A program made the position numbers and the translations under genes. The notes under the pieces are model-generated. The model had not been told where the DNA came from. It did not search any database and was given only the letters and a program-made list of their open reading frames with translations. DNA of 64,000 nucleotides. Source: Beroe ovata (taxonomy: Eukaryota > Ctenophora > Nuda > Beroida > Beroidae). Numbering within the stretch: the first letter of the stretch is position 1; every line of letters begins with the position of its first letter. Location of the stretch: positions 174,659 through 238,658 of the forward strand of contig CAMPET010000070.1 of assembly GCA_946803715.1 (NCBI GenBank). The letters are read 5' to 3'. Shown here piece after piece: positions 1-11,059 of the stretch.

Positions 1-501
1 CGCTCATATTTGAGAAACATAATATAGGTACCTACCAAGCGTGACGTAAATATTAATAGAATATGAAATTTCATTAGGATTTTAATCTGTGATGTCATCA
101 GAAATTGATTTTTCATTCCATGAGTGCATACATTTGATGACAGAGGTGCATCCTTTCCTTTGTGAGAAAATTTTGAGAAATATCGTTTATCTAATATTCC
201 AAAATATGCTTTTAGCCATATTCTCCCTAAAACTGCATATTATTCATAAAAAAACACAAATACTGGTGAATACTGAATAGAAATCAGCAGCCTCCAGCTC
301 AATAGCTACAACACAAGCTCCTTAACCTCCCCCACCTTCGCAGAAACATCTCACAATCCATAAGTATCAATCCCTCAATTAACGCTAAGATATCATACTT
401 GCTCAATCCGAGAATACTGACTTCTCCCACCTCCTCGAAAACATCCGACAATTACCACAATTAGGTTCTTACTAACTCCTCCCGAACCACTGACTTCTCA
501 C

Positions 502-3500
502 CTGATTGATGCTTGTACCACACGATGGTACCCGAGGTGAAACTGGTCAGGCAGGTGAGGGTGAACGGTTCACCTTCTTCCTCAATTCCATCTGAGAGCG
601 GGGATCAGATTAGAGGATCAGATGAGAAATAGATTTCGAATCAGTTAGTAGGGAGATGTGTATTTTTTGAGGGTTATTCAATGCTTCGTGTTCGGAGGGG
701 ATCAAAGGTTCAAATAGACATAGGAGGAACTAACGGGTTCAATCACGATCAACTGTTACAATGGCAACAGTTTCCATGGCAATCCCTCACCTGTAAGTAT
801 GGCGATGGACCCAGGTACCATGGTAACGGGGAATGGTAACTCTGACCGAGAGGTGGAGAGGGGGTTCCTACTCGTACACACAGGGGATTTACCATGGTAA
901 ATCGGGAGCAGTATGAACTGGAGCAGACTGAAATAGTGGAGTCACAAGAACTTGGATATATTCAGTGGTACATTGCTGGAGGATGAATCTCCGATTTGTG
1001 AGCCTGTTTAAAAAGCATCGTTTTTTTCAAAAAGACCGAATCACCACCACTCCAAGATATTATACCGCTCGGGAGTCGGACGCTGGGTCGGTGGACGCTA
1101 GATCGGCGGCGGCAGAACAGGGTGGACGCTAGGTCGGGGGATTTTAAGATTGGGGTACGGAATACCCAACTTCTAGAATAACCGCTCACCTCTGTTTTTT
1201 GTAGCTGTTCACCACAAAGTTCTGTATTGAGAACTCTGTATCAGAAGTAATAGGGGAGCCATCATCAGCCCAGATCCAAGTTATTTCCTCCGGAGTGGGG
1301 TTTCCAAACACCACACACGTCAACCGAACCTAGAGACAAGGAAACCTGTAAATCGCCTATTTGCATGGGGAAGAAAACTACAAGTATCTCATTCGTCTAT
1401 CCGGGGACTATTGCTGGTAACAGTATTTTGGACTTATCTTGTTCCCCATTATAGGCGCTATCTGTAACGCGAAATTGAAGAACGCATCCGAGGAGAAACT
1501 GGATTTTTTTTACCGATTTCCTGACGAACTAGCTCAAAAATTCCACCAGATTCGGATTCTACGTCGAAAAGTAGGCCAGAAACACTTATTACCAGTAGTC
1601 GTTAATGGAAAAAAATTTCGGTCCATCTTGGTGTGTCCCATTAATTTTCGTGTTTTTGCAGGTAATGCTTCACACGGGTTTGAAACCGTCATTTGGGCGT
1701 GGTCTCACGGCAAGTATGGATTATGTATGATCATGGAAAGGATTTATAGTTGTAGTGTGAGAGTAGGAGAGATGGTCTGGTGCGAGAATGGGGCCGTAAA
1801 TGCCAGTTAAGTCCCCGTAATAAACCCTCAAAATCGAGGCAGCAAAGTGTGGGTTTCATTCACTACATTCTCATCCAAACCAGCAACCCATAATACGAGA
1901 GATATTTTTTGTCTAATTTTCATGCAAATACCATCGATTCCTATGTAATTTTGGACGCTGGATCGATCTCCGTTGGAATTTTGGACCTATCTAGTTCTCC
2001 AGAGGCGTTATCTGTTATACAAAATTGAAGAACACATCCCAGAAGAAGCTGGATTTTTCACCGATTTCCCGATGAGCTAGCTCAGAAATTCCACCAGATT
2101 CGAACTCTACGTCAAAAATTAGGCCAGAAACATTTATAACCAGTTGTCGTTCTGTGAAAAAAATTTTGGTCCATCTTGGTGTGTCCCATTGATTTTCGTG
2201 TTTTTGCAGGTAATGCTTCCCACGGGTTTGAAATCGTCATTTGGGCGTAGTCTCACGGCAAGTATGGATTTTGCATGATCATGAAAACGGTGGATATTTG
2301 TAGCGTGAGAGTAGGAGAGATGATCTGGTGCAAAAATTGGCACATAAGTACCAGTTAAGTCCCCGTAATAAACCCTCAAAATCGAGGCAGCAAAGTGTGG
2401 GTTTCTTTCACGACATTTTCATCCAAACCAACAGCCCATAATACGAGAAATATTTTTTGTCTAATTTCCATACAAATACCATCGATTCCTATGTAATTTT
2501 GGACGCTGAATCGATCTACGATGGAATTTTGGACCTATCTAATTCCCCAGAGGCGTTATCAGTTATACAAAATTGAAGAACACATCCCAGAAGAAGCTGT
2601 ATTTTTCACCGATTTCCCAATGAGCTAGCTCAGAAATTCCATCAGATTCGAACTCTACGTCAAAAAGTAGGCCAGAAACATGTATAACCAGTTGTCGTTC
2701 TGGTAAAAAATTTTGGTCCATCTTGGTGTGTCCCATTGATTTTCGTGTTTTTGCAGGTAATGCTTCCCACGGGTTTGAAATCGTCATTTGGGCGTAGTCT
2801 CACGGCAAGTATGGATTTTGCATGATCATGAAAACGGTGGATATTTGTAGTGTGAGAGTAGGGGAGGTTGATTAGGACATTAGTACCAGTTAAGTCCCCG
2901 TAATAAACCCTCAAAATCGAGGCAGCGAAGTGTGAGTTTCATTGACAACATTTTCATCCAAACCAACAAGCCCATAATACGAGAAATATTTTTTGTCTAA
3001 TTTTCATACAACTACCATCGATTTCTATGTAATTTTGGACGCTGAATCGATCTCCGATGGAATTTTGGACCTATCTAGTTCTCCAGAGGCGTTATCTGTT
3101 ATTCAAAATTGAAGAACTCATCAACGCAGAGACTGAAATTTTCACCGATTTCCGGATGAGCTAGCTCAGAAATTCCATCGGTGATTAGATTCTCATTCAC
3201 CTGACTCCCAACATCCTGCAGTATGGTGGTTTCCCCGGTTACAGATCTCGTTTTTGCCTCAAAGTCAACGGAAACCTCAAACTCTTCACTAACCGTCTCA
3301 GTGATACCGTTCCATGTCTGAATATAATGTTATTTCGGGTGGTTTATCCGAGGTCCTCAAATTGAAATTTAGCTTGATCAAACGGGGTGAACCTATTTGG
3401 ATATCAATTTCTACCAAATCTCGAACTAACCTGGGATGTTTCACACTTGTATATCCCGAGATTGAAATACTTCACATCATGGATCTCCAGCCTGCCCGTT

Positions 3501-6500
3501 ACCTCGATGTTATGATCTGCTCTCATATAATCCGTAACGTGAGACACGCTGCCCAGGTTACTCGTGATCTCCTGGGGTGACAGTACGAAAATACAATCTT
3601 TTTCTGGTACAAATGATTGATTCTGATTGATTCTGATACATTGATTGATTCTGATCAATCAACTGATGTTGATTGATTTACAGTAACTGATACTCGTGAT
3701 CTCCTTGTAATAAAAAGAGGGAGGGTGACAGAGTGACACCAAAAATTTCAATGTTTTTTTATACAGTAACTCATATTGATTGGAGACCACATTAGTTGTT
3801 CGGAAATCTATTCCCTCTCCTAGTAAGGCTTCGCACATCCTGATTTCAAGATCTACATTTAGCCCGGATCGTGGAACTATAAGTGAATTATTCTGGCACT
3901 TTTCCTAACACGCCCCATAGCGCTCAATGCTAACGAACTGCTGTTTGACGCAGCTGCGACCAAGCGATATATCCCTCCCTAGCTGATCAGCCGTTGAAAT
4001 TATCAATCAGATCATCAGAGTCAGACTCCAGTCTGTATCATGGCGACGGCAGACCCCCAGAGATATAATATCGACTAATTTTGTTAAAATCCGGGGAACG
4101 CCAGACAAAGTGTCACTGAAGGCCGAGGGGCGAGAGAAATTATCGGAAATTTTAACGGAATTTTCTTTTTTTTCATTCGTTGGATCTTGCACCCAACGTA
4201 CGATCGTGACGTTTCTTCTCTTGCAAATTCTGTGACGTGTCCTGTGACGATCGTACATACCTCTCAAATATCGGAGAATATAAATTCTTCCAAATCATTG
4301 GTTCTTGGAGACTACGTTGAGAGAGAGGGGGATCGTAACGATAAATTGCACGTGAGAAACGGATGATGACTGATGATAACGATTCTTGCGGATGAAAACA
4401 TGACTGATTCAATTTTACGGCAGCAACACGCAAAAATATGACTCCGCAATACTTAGTCAACTCCCTGTGGGAAGGAGTGGGTGAAACCCGATAGAAAAGT
4501 GGTGTCAACGCCAACACTCACCTCACTTTCCATCATGACTGAGTCAATACTCCAGTGAAATTCTGTCACCTCTGGAACACCCTCAGCAACACAAGTAAGT
4601 GTCAGTGCGATGTGCTCTGAGATGGGAGAGAAGGAGGAGGGCGTGGCAGCTGCCGCCATGGTAACCGGCCGATCTGGATGCAAGATAAAGTGGTGTCAAG
4701 GGAGAGTGGTGTAAAGACAGACTATTGTCAAGCAGAAAGTGGTGTCAGGAGAATGATGTAAAGTGGTGTCAAGGGTTTCCCCTTTCCGTAAGAAAGTGGT
4801 GTTTAGGGTAGGCAGGCGACAAGGAGAATGGTGTTAAGGATGTCAACCATGGTATCAGTGTTGTCAAACTCACATATCCTCACGTGACTCCTTCCCTCGC
4901 CGGACTCCTGTCTTTCGTTATAGGTGTTATACCCGACACACTTGTAGAGTCCTTCCCTCGAAGTCGTCACACTTGGGATCTGGGCGTTTTTTGAGCATTA
5001 AATAAGCACAAGGAATTATCTTTTTATTATATTCTTGTTACCATGGAATCTTCTAGAAACACTTCGGTCTTCACTCATAATCCAGATCGCATATCCCAAC
5101 CGCAATTAATCATGGGTTAAACCATGTGAGAATTCCTGAGTTCAGAGAGAATTGTTCATAGTTAAACACCGCTGAACCGCTGCTCATCTACAACTATAAT
5201 GTTGTCATGTGCACTCTACTAATCTAATTGCACTCTCATACATTCCAACCCCGTGGAATTAATACACTTCAAACAAACCATCTTCTTTTAAACTTGGATA
5301 ACCCCTCGCACATGCACCTGTCATGATTAAACTCTGGAATTTCTCCATGTGAATTAAACATCCTCCCTCTCTTCCACACCCCACGCCACATGCTATGTTA
5401 GCATTGGATTGTGAGAACTACCCACGCCAATACACCCGTGTTCCCTCCCTCTAACATAACCGTGGAAAGTGAACACGATACATACCTCATACGTACTACG
5501 CTTCACAAAACTACCGACATCCTGCGTTTCCATGGTAACCTCAGGACTCTCCCCTGAGATGAGATCTACTCCGGCGTACCACTCGAGTTGAGTGGGTGGC
5601 GGTTTGGCGGATACCGAACAGGATAGGGTGACGGGAGATCCGGCCGATACGGCAATTTCCGTACCGGACATCGTCACGGTTGGGAGTTGATCTGCCGGGG
5701 TGTTTGTTTGTTTGTTTGTTTGTAGGAGCCAATGCTCCCTAACGAGATTTTGACTTCCGAAACGAGATATTCTGGCATTGGGTTTGGATATTGGTAGTAC
5801 TTTGGATCGGTGAATTGCCGCGATGAGTTCGAAGCTGAAGTGTGAGTACAAAGACTCACATATGAGGAGGTTATCAGAAGCGCTCGTCGACGATATCTGT
5901 CCGTTGATAGTGTTGTTAGCCGAGCAGATATACTCTCCATCATCAGTGTACTCAGCGGAGTGAATAGTGAGAACACTCCTCAGCGTCGAGAGATCGGTTT
6001 GTCTGTACGAGACTGAAAACCTAGGCAGGGGTGAAGGGGGAGAGGAGTTAAATTAGGTTCAGAGGTGAGGCAGGGTTGGGGGGTGGAGGGGAGGCGAGAG
6101 GTGAGTTGGGGGGATAAAGGGGAGTCAGCGGGGGGATTGGAAATCGTTCTCAGATAAGTGAGGGAATGAAGAGAAGGAATCAACAACGATTGAGTTCATC
6201 TATTCCAACCATGCATACATGAACATCTCAACTCTACCTTTCATCCGATGTAGGTATCAGCGCTGGCACGGCCTCTCCAACTCTCTGTCGACTCCACAGA
6301 ATAGCGTCGGGTAGCGGTAAACCTGAACGGTGGAGTGTTGCTGTTGCTATGGAAACTTCACTGTTGCTATGACAATATGTTGCTATAGCATACCTGTAGC
6401 AACGCAAGTGAGCACAACTTCAGTTCCGTAGTGAGCGGTGGTGGGGTTACTAGGGAACCAGGAGATACTCACTGAACTAACTGCGGAGAAATCGAAACTC

Positions 6501-8857
6501 AAACCAGAAATTGCAAACAATTTGTTAAGATACATTAATTATTAAATCCGTTTGGGCGTTACATATATCTGAAGTTGCACTCACCAACACCAAACTCGAC
6601 GGTCGCCTTATCAGAGTACGAGTTACCCTGGTAACCGTTTGAGCACGTGCATGTGTACACTCCGATATCGGCAGACGTCGGGCTGTCGAATACTATCGTA
6701 CTTGTCACTTTGAACTCGGGATCGTCTGGGTAGGAATGGTGATTCGAAAAACTTTTGTCTAAAGAAAACATTTTTGTTTCCCCCGAAAATATGATGACGA
6801 AGTCTCTTGTTTTTCAATCCGATTTTGTCATCGTGTAACTTACATTCCGTTTCCATGGCAATGTGCAGTGAAGCAGTGGGTACAACAATCTCGGTATTCC
6901 TCTTCCAGATCACTTCTGCGGTGAGACTCAGTGTAACAACATGGCGAGATTATTCCATGCAAAAATCGTTTCATGGTATCCTAGAGCAATTTCATGGAAA
7001 TGTGTCTCAAGGAATTGTATGCGACCTTAAAAGAACTATGATTAATTTGATTTACAAAATATGTGACAAGAAATACTGAATACCGGTTGGTAAAGGCGAC
7101 CCAAAGCAGTAACATGCAAATGAATCACTTTCTCCAACATCGGTAGTCACAGATGAAGTGCTCGCTTCCGCGGTAACTTCCTGATCTGAAAAGTTGGGAA
7201 GTAGAACTACCACTTCACGCGCTTCCAGCGTGATTGATATTTCCAAATCACGAAATGCATCGGGAAATTACGATTTCTAAACTATGCTCACAAATTTTGA
7301 GGATGGCTTTGGCTTCTTCAAACTCTCCCATGCCGTTAATATAGTTGGAGGCTTCACATACATAAACCTGTGTTAGATCACATGACTGATCAGGTGTTAC
7401 TTAAAGGAATGTTACCATAATAACTCGTTTGCATGTTACCATGGTAACCCACAATCCACATGGTAACCATGGTTCTTACCTGATTGTCCACTTGTCGCTC
7501 AATCTCCAGAACACTCCTGGACGTCTTCTCATCCACGCTGCTCTCTTGTACTAGGAAACCGGGAGACGCTTCAATGACGTCACCATCAGACGAGCCTTTG
7601 AACCACTGCAAATTATATGATCACACGTCAAACCATTACCAAAACGTCAATAAAGACGTCAAAAGTAGCCAAAAATACGTCACAAACTTTGGTTGGAAAT
7701 TGGAGAGGGTTTTTTTACAGTGACAGGGATTGTTCTAGAATGATTGTGACGGGGATTGCAGTTATTTAGAAACTTAACGAATGTACAAAGGAAATAAAAA
7801 TAAAATAGAACTTCTCTCTCAAGGACTTTTTGGATGTTGAAAGTAAATACCATCCAAGGATATGATAAGAGCTATCATCAGAAAAGTTTGATTAGTTAAT
7901 TGATCAATTATTCAATTATTTAATCAGTTGATGTCACACTTACCACCATTCGCTGGGGTTTGGGGCTACCCTGAGCATTGCAGGTCAGGGTTACACTTGC
8001 ACCGGACGGGATGGATCGTATCGGGTCCTCTATCGTTACTCTGAGTGGGAATCAAGAATTGGATGAGACGAATCAGAGAGTAGGGGGGAAAGAATGAGTG
8101 AAGGTCAGTGAATTTAGGGAAAGGAAACTCCAAAAACACATAAGAATCAGTGAATCAGAAGAGATGTCGTTCACATCCAAAAATTGGATGGAATAGGCTT
8201 CCAACTGACGACAGGTTTCCAACTTACGATAGGTACTTGACACTGACAGCAATGAGGGCATTGCTACTCCGTGTATTCTGTAGCACTGTGTTCACAGCTT
8301 CACATTTGTACTGACCTGGGTAAAAATTGCATGCAAAAACACCGAAAAGTTCTAACTTCGCTGCGAAACTACTGCCTTCCCGCGCTTAAATCCAAATCAA
8401 GAAACTATAAATTAGCGGGAAACCGGAAAACTACGAAAGTTTTTCCACTTCTGCCCCCCCCTCCTTACCTCCATCATCCACTACCAGATTCCCAACGGTC
8501 AGCTCCGAGTACTTCTGGTACTCACTGATATCTTTGGTCGTTATGGAGTACTTGCCCCCACTCCCCGTGGAGTTAGGGTCTATGATAGTGCCGTTAACTG
8601 ACCACGTGACCTGGGGGAAATAGGACATGTGACAGCTGGGGAAAAAGTGATTGAGTATCCTGTGTCGTGTGATGAGTTGGAAAAGGTAGAGTTGGAAAAG
8701 GTGGAGTTGGAAAAGGTGAGTGACAAGTATCAAAGAGCGGGAAAGTTCTATACCGTGTCAGGGAGAGGCTTAGCATCGGCAGTACAACCCAGACTGAGGG
8801 TTCCCCCGACCGTTGCTATGACACTCTCCTGCGCTGCTGTCATGACGATCTCTTGGA
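502..8857 (-). CDS. Large Ig-superfamily protein, partial (at least 8 Ig domains; both ends missing)
   Basis: Twenty exons join without a stop and with matching phases: 8754-8857, 8469-8610, 8228-8315, 7944-8040, 7480-7605, 7292-7367, 7084-7185, 6844-6915, 6585-6725, 6394-6480, 6238-6322, 5860-6002, 5486-5691, 4874-4979, 4522-4673, 3431-3571, 3201-3317, 1190-1329, 791-927, 502-591. Most Ig domains are split over two or three exons. Each shows the B-strand Cys (e.g. GGTLSLGC, GASVTLTC, GSPVTLSC, VRLTC), usually a core Trp (VTWSVNG, MVWFKG, EVIWKR, LEWYAG, ITWIW, IVWYKH), and an F-strand Y-x-C (GQYKCEA, VYVCEAS, VYTCTCSN, GEYICSAN, LYKCVG, IYKCETS). Linkers share a P-x-VTM start. The last exon ends inside an Ig fold, so the gene continues past position 1. 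I found no signal-peptide exon between 8858 and 11059; a GTAAGT donor at 9138-9143 has an incompatible phase. The role is probably cell-surface or secreted recognition or adhesion; that is inferred from domains only. No orthologue recognised. Confidence 0.8.
1425..3180. repeat. ~550-bp tandem satellite, locus 1 (intron of the large Ig gene)
   Basis: About 3.2 head-to-tail units. The anchor ATTTTGGAC(C/T)TATCT recurs at 1425, 1978, 2526 and 3062, giving periods of 553, 548 and 536 bp. Each full unit also carries GTGTGTCCCATT, TGGGCGT(G/A)GTCTCACGGC and a TTTGTAGTGTGAGAGTAGG block. It fills most of the 1330-3200 intron and stops about 20 bp short of the next exon. The same family recurs at 50470-52800 and 54389-55639. 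Confidence 0.9.
4689..4860. repeat. Degenerate GTGGTGTCA-rich minisatellite in intron
   Basis: Irregular repeats of AAGTGGTGTCAAGG and related words occur across the intron between the exons 4522-4673 and 4874-4979. The same word family recurs in introns of the neighbouring GPI-anchored Ig gene and in its last coding exon. Units vary too much for a clean period. Confidence 0.5.
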
Positions 8858-11059
8858 CTGAAAAAGAGGGGGTGTGTCAGATGGGAAGACTTGGAAATCT
8901 GCCAAAATCGAGTTAGATTCAGAAGCATTGGAGATAGTAATTGAACGTAGGAATCAATACCAATTGATCAGTTTCAATCAAAAATGAATGGTTCGTTATC
9001 TGATTGAATTAGGATTCGCCCAATAAATCAGGAAAAAGTAAAAATGCTTTGATTTAAACTGAGCAAATCACCGTGCTGAATCATGAGCAGCAATCACTGA
9101 TCTGCTCTTGATGAAATCTGGTTCTCGCACATTCACTACTTACAACCGCAGTTTCACTAGAGTTGTCATGGTTACGTCGCACATGGTTGTCATGGAAATG
9201 TTGCTTTTTCTCCCCGCGATAGGTTGCTGCTGCTGCTGCTCTTGTCGAAAGAGGTGTGAGTTTTTCGACTGATAAAGTGATGCGCTGTGTTGTGGGGTGA
9301 AGGGAAGATCGAATTTGTGGGAAAAACGCTGTCTTTGTCAACAAAGAATACACTGGTATGTGGTCACAAGGCATAAGTGTGTGTGTGTACTTATCTAAAA
9401 CATAAATAGCATCAACACCCTGTAATTCAATTGGGTCTTCATATTAAATAAAACTGGAAAAAATCTGAAAAAGCTACAATACATAGCAAAATACAAAAAT
9501 ATTAAAATTTAGCATTCAACACATAACAACACTTTCTAGCTGTGGGACAGTTTCTTTTCCTGTGAGGATCCTTTTCCTCCAGCCTAATCTTCCGGTTAAA
9601 AAAATTCTTCCAAAATATTTCTTTAAAAATATTTCTTCTCGAAAGTCATGCGAACATCATGTAATTGTAACGTGGGGTAGGGGTGTAAAAGAGTATGGTC
9701 TCGTTAATAAATATCCGTCTAAAACATGTGTCAAATGATAAATCGAGATCTATAATTCAGCGAAGCAACCTACAGCACTCAAATTCAAGTTTTCATAAAA
9801 AATTCCGATGACTTCAGAAAGAGTTTCCTTGTGTTTTTCGAATGAAATGGATGAAGTTCATGTCAACTTCATAGATAACTTTAAGTGACAGATGCAGGAT
9901 TGAACGGTTATAGCCTTCAAGATAGCTTGACCAAGGTGACAAAGATTCAAAAATCCAAACAATTCACTCAAAAACTTATTTTTGAAGTCCTTATACATGT
10001 ATGGTACAATTTTCGGAACATATTTCGTAGTTTTTATGCCACAATGATAATAGAATCATCTCTCTTATAATTACTCTCGCGTAATTGCATCATTATCCAT
10101 CATCAGTCTTTATTTGTCAGCATGGAAATAATCTCATCAGATCAATAATTGTGACCCGGAAATTGCAATTTTTAGCCTATTCAGATTATATTTCAGATTC
10201 GGACACAGCCAGCCATATATGTGGATATGCTACAATCAGTCAGTCAGTCAGTCAAATTTGAGCTGTGTGGTAGGTCACTGTTGTTGGCTGTCAGTCATAA
10301 TTTGCCACAAAAACAGGGGAAAGATGCTTCAAAAACGGAGCAAAATCAGCTTCAAACATGCTGGACTAAATATATTGGTCAACGGCTACCCAAATGGTTT
10401 TGTGGAGGCATTTTCGTGATCGTGGCCAGCCGTTAACAAACTGTCGTGGATGTGTGAGTCTTTCTATGTTTGTGTGTATGTGTGTATGCATTTGTGTGTG
10501 TTTGCGTGTGTGAATGTGTCTGTGTGAATGTTGGGGTGAAACGAGCATGATCTAGCAGCAACAGCAGCAGCACATCAGCTAAAAAAATTTGACAGCAATC
10601 GAAAACGCAGCTGTTTTTGGGCTCTAGTGTCAGTCAAGTAGCACACCAATATATAGCTGCCAGGACGAACTGAATGATCAAGATTTCGGGGAAGAAAGGA
10701 CGGAAATTCTTGAGTATTATAGGGAGGTAGATAATTTGATTTCTGTGGTCACAATTCTCTTCTCATCTGTGTTCACACTTCTTTTTCTCCTCTCTCTCTC
10801 TCTCTCAGACGAGCATACCTCCGCGGGAATTTTCAAGAGATTTCTATACATCTTACTAGCTGTAGTACGCGCATGAGCCAGAACACTTAACATCACCGCT
10901 GGACACCAGTATAGCGGTGAGAAGGAGATTATTGACACCGGTGCCAAGCAGACATATCCCTGACACCACCTATCAATAATCTCTCTTGACACTAAGTTCC
11001 ACAGCGTGAGGAACAACAAGCTCTGTATGTCACGTGCCCGTACGTCTTACCTCATTCCT
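8858..11059. other. Intergenic stretch between the two Ig genes; no coding exon supported
   Basis: No Ig-type exon or signal peptide could be fitted here on either strand. Visible items are a CTG-rich run near 9226-9240 (AGC repeats on the minus strand), AT-rich sequence at 9400-10150, CAGT repeats at 10236-10253 and GT-rich sequence at 10469-10530. A GTAAGT donor lies at 9138-9143 on the minus strand. It could end a 5' noncoding exon of the large Ig gene, but no phase-compatible coding exon precedes it. The 3' untranslated region of the gene ending at 11060 should lie in the right part; the nearest minus-strand AATAAA I see is near 10110. Confidence 0.5.

Noticed and set aside
6739-6773. Alternative acceptor extending the exon 6585-6725 by about 36 bp
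   Set aside because: Phase-compatible, but the nearer acceptor (CTACCCAG) gives an Ig domain of normal length; the longer form would add a loop without parallel in the other domains.
10717-11019. 100-codon minus-strand frame starting MLFLTLWN as a possible signal peptide for the large Ig gene
   Set aside because: The N terminus is not a good signal peptide and no phase-1 donor leads to the first Ig exon. It lies just past the stop of the GPI-anchored gene and fits its 3' untranslated region better.
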